Shown here: piece after piece, positions 46,967-58,800 of the stretch
Layout: every line of letters begins with the position of its first letter
Position numbering within the stretch: the stretch's first letter is position 1
Origin: Phytoseiulus persimilis
Lineage: Eukaryota; Arthropoda; Arachnida; Mesostigmata; Phytoseiidae
Direction of reading: 5' to 3'
Assembly: GCA_037576195.1 (NCBI GenBank)
Contig: CM075102.1
Coordinates: forward strand, 20,146,745 to 20,210,744
Length of the DNA stretch: 64,000 bases
The notes under the pieces: generated by a model
The model's input: only the letters and a program-made list of their open reading frames with translations
What the model was told of the DNA's origin: nothing
Database searches by the model: none
Program-made: the position numbers and the translations under genes

Positions 46967-49900
46967 ATGACCGAGGAGGCGGACAGTAATGAATCGAGGA
47001 TCCTTGAAGAGCCCGTTGTGGAGGCCGAGGCCACCTCTTGTGACGACATTCCGGACTTCGCCGTTTTGTGCTCGTTTCTGGACCGCTTCGGAAGTCAGCT
47101 AGGAATTCCATGCTCAATTAAAGAAGTGCAGATTATGCTTGAACATCAGGGGAATGGTGAGTCCTTACTCGAGCAACATCTTAGTCGAGCCCAGACCGAG
47201 GCTCACCGCATGGTTCCCATCATGTCAGACATTAAGGCTATTCGGGAACTTTGACAGCTAGCCATTGGCGCCTTACGCCAACGGGATCGAATTGACCTGA
47301 GTAACCGTCACCGCGATTTTCCGTGAGCCTGACAGCTGAATGTGTATAGTTCACGCTATCCGGCTTCCAAAAGTGGACGACCAACGAAGGTCTCTTCCAA
47401 ACTCTCTAGCCATTGAACCCACAATAGTTGGATGATGATTCCAGATTAGGGTCGGCTCTCTATCATCCGAGTCACCCGCCTATTCCGACCGTGGGGCCTC
47501 GTTTATGCCAAACTCAAGCCGATCTCCTTCTTCCAGTATCCGAGCAGCTGATAGACATTCATGTGAAACTTCTTAGAAAAATTTTGTCGGGCGCCAACAA
47601 AGTCCGATTCGACAAACATCTGGCAAGGGTAAGGTTGATTCTCAACTCCTATTGAGTGAGGCGGCGTGACTCGACTCTCAACAGTTCTGGAGAGTTGATT
47701 CCATTCGTGATGGTTCAGGATCGACTGTACGGGATCCTTAGAGGCTGATTGGGACTCATGAATCCTAACTCTATTTCAGTTTTGCGAAAGTTTCCTGACG
47801 CCTTACAATTTCTCCTTGGTGGTATGCCTTCAGAACGAGGGCTACGCTAAACTTGACCTCGCCTCAAAAGTTCACATCCTGAAGGGTCTCCTCGAACTCC
47901 AGTTCGACTTCAACACCAAATTCAAGCAAACGGTGAATGAAAAGACATCGGAAGAGCTCCGTTTGCTCCCCTTGGGTCGCGATGTAGATGGAATGGTGTA
48001 CTGGCTCCAAGTCGACGAGGATTTGAACGTGAGACTCTTCTCGGAGGATCTTGATGATGAGCACTCATTCAAGTTACTGCATAAAACCAAGGAAGAACTC
48101 GGCGAATTCATCGAGTCACTCAGGAAACTCAAGGGAGAGAAGTTCAAGGGTGATAACACGTAAGCCTTGTGGAAACTCTCTCATTCGATCACTTCATTAT
48201 TTAGTCTTGAAGCTTACGTCCTGTTTTTCGGACTGAATCTTCTTTCGAATCGGAGGAACCAATCGAATTATCATGTTTTCAGACCAAAGCGGCCCATGGT
48301 GCGTCCCGGCAAGACAAATACCATAGAAACGAAGCCTGACGTCAAAGACGAAAATTTGAAGATCGAGGGAGTCAAAGACGAGGAGTCTTCAGTGAAACAG
48401 GAAGAGTTCAAAGTCAAAGAGGAAGTTGAAGAGAAGAAAGAATTTGTGGAGGACCTTTGTGTTCGTCAAAACGAGAACTCGCGTTCTTCTGGCGAGAACC
48501 AGCTAGCCGTTAAAGCCAAACTGGAAAATGAGGCCCACTGTCAACCGATCAAGGCTGAAGCTCCGGTCGATGGGGAACCTGAAGCCGCGCATTCGGCTTC
48601 TAGCTCAAAAGAAGTTCTTGAAGGTGCTGATAACGCTGCGACTGACCTTTCCATACCTCACCTGCCCACCCCTCCCCACGAACAAGAGCAGAGGCTGCCC
48701 GCACCGCCACAATCAGCAGTGCATTCGCCCCCTGTACCCCACAAGAAGAAGACCTCTGACGACGACAAGACCGACCACGCGGCCGAAGATCTACGCACAG
48801 GGAAGAAAGACGACGACCCAGAAGAGGATGCTGAGGAAGGAACTGAAAACGAATCGTTCGAGACGAAGGACGAGGGAACGGAAGCGGCAACAACAACAAC
48901 CGCCTCCCCGGACGTTGCTGCCGAGGATGTTGACGATTCAGTCGCTGAAGACGAGAAAAAGAGCCCTGATGAGCCCGTGGACCAAGTGGCGGAGGAGTTC
49001 GGAGCTCAGAAGAGCCAACCAACAGATGTTCAGACCGAGTCGGGGAACGATGAACAGGAAGAGAAGAAAGCACAATTAGAGAGCGATCTTGTCGATGAGG
49101 CGGGAACAGTGGAGAGTGAACGAAAACTGGAATGTGACAAGAAGGACGAATCCGATGCGATGGAAGAAGATTCCGAGAAGGCTGCAATCACCGATGCGAA
49201 TGCCCCGTACAGGCCGGACGAAGACCTGGATGAGCAGGAACAGGATGCTGAAGAGGTTCAACCTAAAAAACGGGGGAGAGGTAGGCCGAAGCGAGGCCGA
49301 GGAAAGGAGAAGTCAACGGCGGGCATCAATGAAAAGAAACCCAAAACTCCGAAAGGACGGAAATCCCGCGCAGCCGGAGATGACGACGAGGACTACAAGG
49401 GTGGGAAACCTCCCAAAAAAAGTAAAGCACCATCGGAAGAGGCTCAAAACATGGATGAGCAGGAGGAGGAAGAGGAAGACGAGCAGCCTAAGGTTAGTTT
49501 ACATCCCTTCCGAGCTTGTTTCTGAACCTTCGATTTTAAGAGTTGTCAACTCCGCCACCCTGAAGTCACGCTGACGTCGCTCTGCTCGTCGATAGATTCT
49601 GACTTTCTCCCCTCAGAAACCCAAAAAACTGTCGCGAGAAGCTCGAATGCTGTTGGCCGAAGCTGAGCGCTTGAAGCAGGCGGAGGAGGACGCTGATACC
49701 GAGGGCAGACCCCGGAGAAGCTGCCGGATGCGCCGAGAAGTAGAAAAGTTGGTATCCCTCTCTCCCGGAACATTTGCTCACGTCTAGATTGTGCGAATTC
49801 AGCGAATCATTTTAGCCGGTTACTCAGATGTGGTCGAATCTCAACAGATACGCAGTTTCCGATGACGAGGCTTCCAAAAAGAAGCGGAAGAGCAAGGCGG

Positions 49901-52900
49901 ACAAAGAAGAAGAGAAGGAGGTCGTTTTTGTTACAAGCAAGAACGCGAAAAACGCTCGGAAAGCGGCTAAGGAGATGCTCAAAGCACAGAAATTAGCTCA
50001 CAAAGAACTGATGAAGAAGCTCAAAGGCAAGAAAAAGCGAGGCCGCAAGGGCGAGTCGGACGACGACGAACTCGATTCAATGGACGGCTTGCTCTACGGC
50101 GAGGAGTATGAAGAGCACGAGGAGGAGATGCTGAACTTTGATGACAACGACGAGGACGAATTCGCCTGCGATGAAGAGATACCCGATGGCGGTGAATTCA
50201 CTCACGAGGAAGTCAAAAAAGCTCGAACGGCAAAGAAAGCAGACGAAACTAAAGCAGCAGTCGATGACGAACCGTGCAGAAAGTGTAACAAAAGCGACCA
50301 TCCTGAATTCATTCTCCTGTGCGACTCTTGCGATGCTGGTTATCACATGAGTTGTTTGAAACCAGCTCTGATGGTTATCCCTCTCGGGAACTGGTACTGC
50401 CCGCCCTGTGAACACGACGCACTAATCGAAGCCCTCAACGGGAAGGTACGTACTCGTTCTGCCCCTTTTCAAAAAACTTATCCGAAGTTTCGTTTCCATC
50501 AAGTGATCGTTATCAATCTCGTTGCCGCGCTGGCTCCGACCTCTCGCACTAGGAGAACTGGAGCCTGGGGGCGATTCGTCTTAGACTGGTCGCGGAACAG
50601 GCTTCTGACACAGAGGAAATCTCGCAAGCTGGGGCGAGCCGGTGTATGCCATACTTCTCGAGTCACATTCGGAATTTCGTCGGCATTCCCTATGAGATCT
50701 CTTGGTCGGGAAGTTCATCCAAGGCATTTGAGCCAACGAAAGTGTTGCTATTTCCAGCTGAGCTTCATCGAAGCCGAATGGGAGAAGCGCCAGAAAGAGA
50801 TAACCCGGAAACAGCGATTGGCTTTTGTTTCGATCAACATTGGCAACGTTTTACCCGCGAGCAAGCGGGAGACTCACACGAAGAAAACTTTCGCTGATGA
50901 AGAGGACTTCGAGGACGAGGAGAGCGAGGTTTGTTGGTTACTTCGCTCATCAGTCAGAACTCGTGGCAAAGCGGCTCTGAAGGCTCTGTCGTAGCTGAGA
51001 ACGATTCCGCCTATATCAGGAATTTCTCCGAATGACTCGCGAAATGGTCAGGTCGTTCAAGCCTGTGACGTTCTTGTTCGCGGAATAATCTTACGCCGCA
51101 TTGCAGATAAGTGAAGTTGGCAGCTCTGACGAAGATGGGGAGTATTCCGATGATAGTTCAGGTCAACCTCGACGACGCCGTGCGGCCCGACGGGGCGACG
51201 CCATCCGTGAGAAAATGCAAGAGTACGACAAACTCATGCGCGAGGCAATCGATGACGAAGATGACGTTGAACAGCAGAGGGATTCCCCAGTGAGGAGTGA
51301 GTTGCATTGAAACATCAAGCTGCCGTGGATTTAGATAATGATCCATCTTCAAGATCAGTTTTTACCGTGCGCTGGGCTGTGGTCGGCCGAAAGTGAAGAA
51401 TGATCTCCGGAATCTTTGTTGCAGAGCGCAGTGGGAAAGACATGTCGAACATCTTACCCGAATCAGACGAAGAGGGCGCCGCTAAAAAAACGAAACGGCG
51501 ACGGAAGTCTAAGCTGAGCGATTTGAACGCAGCTGACTCGGATGAGGATTCCGATGACTCCGAGTTCCAGGCGTCCGAGTACAGTGACATCGAGGTCAAC
51601 AAAAGAAAGCCGAAGAAGAGTCGCAGACGGAAGTTTGCTTCCGACGATGAAGAAGAGGAGGACTCCGAAGCGGGTTCCGACGCGTCCTGGGGACGTTCCA
51701 ACATCCGGAGCGCGAAGCGAGCCGCGGCTCGCCGCAAAAACCCCCTGGGCCGAGAGAAAAGTTCCAAGAGTGAGTGACTGCGGATTTATTTTAGACTCGA
51801 AACCGCAATCGCCTTTCCTCATCCGACCCATCTTATGTTCGCAGAGGGAGGATCCAGATGGGACGACTGGGACAGCGAAGCATCTGGGAGTTTCAAAGCC
51901 TCAAGTGACGACTCTGGAGACTTCTGTAAACCTCGGAAGCGTCAAACTGTCAACTACGCGGAGAGCAGCGACGAAGAGGACGAGAAACCCAGAGCGTCAG
52001 CGCGGCGGAAGAAGCCATCCGACGACGAGGTTTCAATCCATGAAGAAGAGGAGGAGGAAGAAGATGACGACGAAGAGACTACACCCGAGGAGGATGCCAG
52101 CAATGAAGATGACAGGAGCAGAAGTGAAGAAGACGAGGATGAAGATGAGGAAGACGAAGATGAGGAGGACGACGACGGCTCCGACTCCGATGCTGTTGCT
52201 CGACGGAAAAAGAAGCTCGCCCAGAAGACCAAGGGGAAGAATAGCAAAGGTAAAAGGAGCTCTACTCCGTGACAAAGCATCGTCCCGTGTTGTAAAACCA
52301 TACCGATGAGGCTCATCGCTGCCTCGAGCGTTCGGAAGGTTCTGGAACAGGGAAACGGCACCATCTAAAGCTTGAATTTCGATTGCAGTTCCGAAGAAGG
52401 GCAGAGGGTCTACCTCAAACAGAAAGGTTGGCAATGCGGCGAAGAAGCGGACACCGGCCAAATCAACCAAACGGAAAAAGAAGAAGAATCTCAGCGACGA
52501 TGACGCAGATTCGGACGACGGAAGCGACTGGGACGTCCCTAAAAGGAAGAGCAAATCCCAAAAAGTTGCGAAGGCCGACGACGACTTCGAACCGGAAGTA
52601 GAAGATGCGGAAACTGGAGGGGAGCAGGTCGTCAGGAGAAACGGAAGGACGGAAGCAATCAAAGCGCGGGCCAAGATCATCGAGTCCGACGACAACGAGG
52701 AAGAGGATGAAGAAGAAGAAGACGAGGACGAAGACGCTCCCAAAGCATGGCCGCCTTTGCCTAGTCATCTCAGGGCCAACATGGCAAAGCAGAAGAAACA
52801 GGAACAGTCGCTCGATGTCGCGGCGCCCGGGAAACCAATCGGACCTCAAGCGCCTGCAATAACGGTGCCGCCCCTCGCGAGTCGAACACCTGGAACCACT

Positions 52901-53686
52901 CAAGGCGTTGCTGGCCCTGCTCAGCAAACAGCTGTTGCCGTCGGCACTGCACCATCGGCTGTCTTCGCTCAGATGCCTCCAACTCCCGTGACGAGCACGG
53001 TCATCCCAGCTGTGGTGATTCCGACGTTACCCGCTGCGGTCGTGACGGCGGTTGTACCGAACGTTCTCTCGGTAGCTCCACCTTTGGGGGTGGTAGCGCA
53101 CCCGATGGCGGCTGCACATAACGGACTGAGAAGCGTGTATCCCCCGAACGCCCCGGGCTTAGTGCAGTACCCTCCGACAGCGGGACAACCTTCGGAAGAT
53201 CTTGCCCAATATTACCAAGCTCAGGGCTACTCATACCCTACCCAATACGCTTACCCACCGCATCATCAGGCGCCCCCCATGCCAGGTTCGTCACAACTCT
53301 TTCCTTTCCGGAAGAGAGCCGAGTTTCTTCCCAAGCAGCGTAGAAGATTACGGTAGAGAGTTCAGTTCCTCTAGAGGGGCCAATCAAGGCTCGCTCCGAA
53401 CTCGGGATCCAAGAAGTTGCTGAGCAATCCGCGACTTCCTTATATAAGTATTCATCTCAATGCTCGATTCTTTGCAGGTTATCCGGCCGCTGCGTATTCA
53501 GGCGCTTCGTATGCTCACGAGTCTTTCTCGGAATGGGGCCCAAGTGGTCCTCAAGCGCAAGTTGTGGCATCCGCGGTTGAAGATAAACCGTCGGAGAATT
53601 TCAGTATCTCGAATATCCTTCAACAAGGAGACACTAACGAGGAAATGGATTCAGTCACCTCCATTGGCAACCTCATGGGGAAATAG
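46967..53686 (+). CDS. RSF1: Remodeling and spacing factor 1 homologue
   Basis: Histone-binding subunit of the RSF (ISWI/SNF2H-RSF1) chromatin assembly complex, nuclear. Twelve exons: 46967-47156, 47537-47628, 47780-48159, 48283-49492, 49617-49751, 49828-50445, 50758-50928, 51107-51296, 51425-51769, 51845-52249, 52389-53285, 53478-53686; phases close to 1613 residues (human 1441). Order: N-terminal RSF1/WHIM-like region (about 20-215; KLDLASKVHILKGLLELQFD, LLPLGRDVDGMVYWLQVD), acidic Glu/Lys-rich linker, AT-hook (GRGRPKRGRG, about 550), one C4HC3 PHD finger (about 815-865; CRKCNKSDHPEFILLCDSCD), RLAFVSINIGNVLP just after it, and a GKDMSNIL motif. Long Asp/Glu/Ser and Lys/Arg blocks follow, then an Ala/Pro/Val-rich and Tyr/Pro-rich C-terminus not seen in vertebrate RSF1. 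The exon 5/6 junction has two possible phase-0 donors. AATAAA is at 53993-53998. Confidence 0.95.
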
Positions 53687-54381
53687 GAGTTTCTCTGTGA
53701 CTTTTCTGTATAATGTCTAATTTATAAATACCCTGGTCGGAGCGGTCGAATGCGCTCTGTATATTGGGATACGGAGCGAGGGAGGGAGAGAAAGGAAGAT
53801 TATCGGAGGAGGATACCGATCTGAGCGGAACTGTTCGTAGAAACTTTGTACACAATCATATTGACAGGTGCTGGAACGATTTTGGCGCAACTTGTACAGA
53901 ATTTCATCTTCAGGAAGAGTATGTGACTGATGGAAGCAATGTGCTCGAATGAATATTATCTGTGTATACTTATCAGAACATATTGTTCATTGAATAAATT
54001 GCCATTGTCTGGGTTTGAGATCAGTCCCTTTTTTGGAGTTGACCTGCCAGCCATGGAGAATTCGTATCATTCCCCGAGTTATTCGCCTTTACCGGGAGCA
54101 TGAGAAGAATTACGAAGGGTTCTGCGGACAATTTATTTCAACAATATCACATCACAGTACCACGAGAAAAATTGAGCAACGGTCCTCGAATCTAAGCGAC
54201 TGTCCTTATAGACAGGCATACGCTTCGGATATCAATTCATGATCCCATAAATAGAGTGCAGTCGAATACCGTCAATTGTCTCGGCTAAGTGATCCTACCT
54301 CGTCTGACTATTTAGAATGGTTAAAATAAATTAGCATCGGTGTCGAAAGGTTGAGCTGCCATGTGATCAAACGAGATCGTC
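53687..54381. other. RSF1 3' UTR and intergenic
   Basis: Contains the RSF1 3' UTR to about 54015 (AATAAA at 53993) and the 3' flank of the convergent gene at 54382. No other feature seen. Confidence 0.5.
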
Positions 54382-55506
54382 TCAGAACTTCCTCTGATTC
54401 TTCAAATCATCGAGCATTAACACTTTGCTTTTGTCCGGCTTCGGGTTCTGGATCTCGTCCATGAGTGCATTGGTGATTGGATCCACGATTTCTTCCTTCA
54501 TAGCCCGCTGAAGCAAGTACCTGTCGATTGATGATCATATCACCTTAGCGAATGTACAGGACTTCCTCAATCTCGTGATCGTAGACATGAAGATCCAGTC
54601 AGCCGGGCACTAAGAGGATCATTGAGGCTACTTGGCCCAATTCAGTGACGTCTCTAGGCTCACGTTAGGCGCAACTCACTTTGTGGCTCTTTCTACGAAG
54701 GGCTGCTCGAAGCCAAGCACGCTCTGATAATGAATTTCGTCCACTCGTGACTCTTCTACGGTGACTGAATCGACGAATGGGCGAGTTTCGTTTCCGATAG
54801 CGCTCATCACAACCTGGAATTGGATTGTTTTGTTCAGAGAAGGGATTCGGATCAGTATAATCTACTGCGTGCGGTGACTTCAGAGGACCGGTGCTCGAGC
54901 CCAGTGGGGCTCGCGGCGAAGAATACCAATTAACTCACTTTCACGGTCAACGGGCCTGTATAACGGAGGTACATCCTTGGGAGTCCCGTGATTCCCAAAT
55001 TAAGGATCCCGTCGAGTTGACCCCGGAGTTTGTATCCCCAGTAAGTTGTTCCTGATGGAAGCGAGGGATTTTCAATTGTGGTTTCTCGCCTTCCGGAATC
55101 AGTCGACTGCACCCGAGAAACCGGACGACATCTTACTTGAGGTAAGGTTGCAGGTCACGTTCCGTTGTGTGGATTTCATGGTATGGAGACCACCGATGAC
55201 CGCTGCTCTCAGGAAACGTCTCCGCTTGAATTCATGGAGTTCGGGAAGTCGTGCCGGAAAGAATTCGATGACTCTGTCCAGCTTACTCATTGTCTGTCCC
55301 TCGCAGGCTTTTCCCTTAACTAGGGTTCCAATAGGAGTGTCCTGCGGGCTGGAGGTGGTGGATTGGTTTTCCTGGACAGGCTCGGGGGTGGTGGTGTTGA
55401 CGTTAGCAGTAGGAAGGGGAACAGCGGTATTGGAGACCCCACCGGGGGGTACCGTTTGTGATACGCTTCCAGAAGGTCCGTGTGAATCTGGATTCGAAAA
55501 GAGCAT
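54382..55506 (-). CDS. Possible TULIP-type lipid-binding protein (5' end uncertain)
   Basis: Four exons, 55506-55137, 55051-54939, 54813-54680 and 54520-54382, join in phases 1,0,2 to give 251 residues if translation starts at the Met at 55506. The first 55 residues are Pro/Thr/Ser-rich with NTTT and NQST sequons, so the product is probably extracellular. The core has two Cys, a Lys/Arg-rich helix, then YKLRGQLDGILNLGITGLPR, YLRYTGPLTVKVVM and a C-terminal helical stretch (FVERATKYLLQRAMKEEIVD). This repeated L-x-G-L/strand pattern followed by an amphipathic C-terminal helix recalls TULIP-fold proteins such as mite group-7 allergens, but I cannot confirm it. No signal peptide is visible; the frame stays open upstream of 55506 without an earlier Met, so a further 5' exon is likely. 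Confidence 0.55.
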
Positions 55507-55856
55507 TAAGGGAATGAGAAAATGCTCGTCTAGCGTGCCAAGCGATCCGTGAGCCAGAAATTGACGGGAGCGTTGAGAAAGTCTTCCGAGAACATGCTTG
55601 GGTGGCTCAGGGAGAAAGTTTTGTGCAGGGCGTTCACCGGGACATTGCTGCGACCTTCAGAAGTGTGTCTCATGTCAGAGATAGCGGAAATGTTAATTTG
55701 GAGGTATTCATTCAATTGAACCCTCAGGGAATAGGCTGTGAGTGGGGAAATGGCCTAGAAGAGAAGTACTCAGGCCCTAGATTCCCGCGGGTGAAGGTGG
55801 ATGGAGGAGTTTGGGGACTCATATCATGGGTGGAAGCAATTGAATTCCTTTGCTCC

Positions 55857-58800
55857 TCATCGCAGCGCACCTAGCTTCATCAACTGTTGTAGGAACATCA
55901 GGTCCTGGGGGCTCCATCCGTTGGAAGGCGGATAGAAGGATTGGGTGGGCGGAGCGGTTGACCCCAGAATGCTCGCTTTGGTCGTTGTGAGCGGCAAGGG
56001 TTCCGACGTCGTTGTAGACGTAGGCGTTACTAGACCGTTTCCCCGTTGATGGCTCTGGTCGTCAGTCTCGCTCTCTACCTCCTCTCCTTCATCATCCTCA
56101 TCAGCCACCTCTTCGAGTTCGACCAAACCGTCTCCAGTTTTCGCAGTTTGATTCGATCGTCCCTCGAGAAAACTCGGGCTTTGTAAACAAAGCCTTTGGA
56201 AGAGACACACTTCTACGGCAAGCTGTCGCGTCCGGACTGACACACCAGAGTTAGTGAAGCGGTATCAGAACACCTTCGCCTTCTCAGAGAATTCTCAATA
56301 AGCATCAAATCTTACCTTGGCTATTGGGTGGAGGAGAACTTCCTGAAACTTGAGGATGCCGGCCAGGAGCGGCTTGAGGGAGTTGTTCCGTTTGGGCTTG
56401 TCCGTTGTCAGTCTGGGGGTCCACGGGACGGGGGACCTCAGCAGCCTTGCTGGGGACCCCTGAACTTCCTGAGCTAGAACTCTCTGAGGTCCCATCTCCT
56501 GGCGCAGAGCTCCCTGAGATTCCGCTTCCTGGGGTTGTACTCCCTGGGCCAGAACTCCCTGTGCTAGAACCGCCTGAGCTAGAACTCCCCGGGGCTTTGC
56601 TTCCTGGGTCTGGACCCCCTGACTTAGTGTTTCCCGGGCCAGTCGTTGGGGTTGCGATGCTCGAGCTAGAACTACCTTGGGCATCACTCTCCGGTCCCAG
56701 ATTCCCGGACGTTTTATTTCCTGAGCCAGGACTCCCTGATATTTTACTCCCCGAACTGGAATTTCCCGGAGTTTTAGTTCCGGAACCGCTGGAGACAGCG
56801 CTGGGGCTTTGTTTCGGCGGAGACAGGAGTCCGGCATCAACACCTTGGGCGTGAATGAAACTCGGTAGCTTCTGGGTAGCAGCTTCGTAGATCGACTTAA
56901 TGAATTGCGGTATTTTCTGCACCGTTGAAGGCGCAGCCGTTGTTGGTTTAACGGTCGTCGTAACAGCTGGAACGGGTTTCTCTGTAGCGATGCTCTTGAT
57001 TTTTTCCGTCGTGGCGGCCGGAGGGACTTCAGTTGCGGCTTTCGAAGCTGTCACAGTCGTCAGCGTGGATTCGTCGTTGAGAACTGTCGGTTTCCGGTCT
57101 TCAGATGTCCCCTTGAGCATTTCAGTCGTTCTGGGTGATTCCGTAGACGGAATCGGGGACGAAGCCGGCTGAGCTGTCGAAGATTCTGATATCATGGATT
57201 CGAGCGAGGGTACAAAGAGCGGCGGAGAGTCTGGCAAAGGAGATAAATCCGTCGAGTCCACGGTAGCGCTTAATGAAGTCAGAGTTTCGCCATCGACGAG
57301 CTGAGTAGGAATCAGATCGCTCGAGCTCAACGAAATGTCACCGTTCGATTCGAGATCCGCTAAAAGTTCCGGCGTATGGATGTCGAACGAGGAGCCATCG
57401 CTGTACTTGTGAACTTCTTTTGGTCTCAGGAGCTCATCATCGACCACGTGCATGACCTCCTTCTCTGGAACGATTTTCTCTGGGTCTTCATGTGTCTCGG
57501 TGTGCTCCGCGACAACCGCATCGGGCTCGACAAGGTATGCGGCGTCGTTCCCAACGAAGTCCTCGGATCTGGAGCCCTTGTTGGTCTTCCTCGGATTCGG
57601 CCTCCTGGACTCAGCGGACCTGGGAAAGTCATCGAGCGTTGATGAGCAAAACCGGTTGGAGTGTCCGCATTTGGACGCAATGAGCGCCACCTATGGCTGC
57701 GCCCACCACCGGCGCCCCGTTCGAAGACATGGGTATGAGGTGGCGCCGAACATCGACAGCATACGTTGGGTGGATCATTGTTACTGGCTGATTCCCGGGC
57801 GCGAAGGGAGTCATCCGGAGGGACTCACCTGAAAACAGTGTCGTCCGAGGATTCGTCATCATCGTCGTCGTCTTCATCGTCGTCGTCATCGTTCTTCTCT
57901 TCAGCATCGTCGAACACGTCCCTGAATGAAGCTCCGTGGAAAGAATTGCGTCGCGGTTCTTCGAAGAAAAACTCGTGATCCTCATCACCGACAACCTCCT
58001 TAAGGTATGACATCGGAGGAGTTCGGAATGGGGCTACCTGGATAATCGGGGCGAATTCAATACCGAAACTCGATGTTTCGTCTCATTCATTGTATCGCAC
58101 CGTTCAACGTCCACGCTCACCTCTCTAGTTCGAGTTCCGTCGCGATTCCCGAATGTCTCTGCTTTCTGCCCCACGTCTTCCTGAGCAGCATCCTTGGCTG
58201 GACTTTCTGCACTCGAGACCGATGATTGCTTCTCGCCTGCAACGCAACAGATTGCACTTGATGGTCAACCGGAATTTCGATTTCTCCCCGCAATGGCCGA
58301 GAAGATTCCTTTTCAGATCCCATAGTCTTGAAAGACATTGTAACGGTCTGAAGGCATTGTACAAGTTGCGGCTAAACTTTTTTCTGTCCGCAGGTCACGC
58401 TTGGGAGCCTTCCGACGAGATCGCTGTTCCACACCAGGCAAAGCACAGGATCATCGTCAAATACTGTTAGATAATTTTCGCCACTGCTTTTTCCTTTGTT
58501 ACTGTGAGCAGCAGCTAATCCATGTTGTGTAATACGAGCTGGTCAACTACGTCGTTTGTTCTCCCGTGTTCCCATTCGCAGACAGTTCTGGCCTTCCAAG
58601 CGTGGGAATCTCTTCTCAACTCGCTCCTGGAGCCGGCTCACGCTCAATTTGAAAATTTCCATCCAACAAATTCTAATGTCAATGCCATTGCTCCAAACCA
58701 GTTATCAAATTCACCGGAGCGTTCAGAGCATTCTACTTGGTGCTTTATGGTGGATTAGTTGATGACTTGCCAAAGAGCTGAAACGTCCCTTGGATGATGT

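Noticed and set aside
52033-52743. Minus-strand Ser-rich frames in the RSF1 region
   Set aside because: Antisense of Asp/Glu-coding GAC/GAG/GAA runs, which always read as Ser/Leu/Val on the other strand.
56405-56854. Plus-strand Leu/Pro/Glu repeat protein
   Set aside because: Product of the 15-bp minisatellite read on the non-coding strand; splice phases support the minus gene.
58117-58338. Minus ORF starting MSFKTMGSEKESS as exon of the mucin-like gene
   Set aside because: Its donor is phase 2 and does not fit the next exon. A different frame of the same DNA, entered from a GCAG acceptor at 58237-58239, closes phase on both sides.
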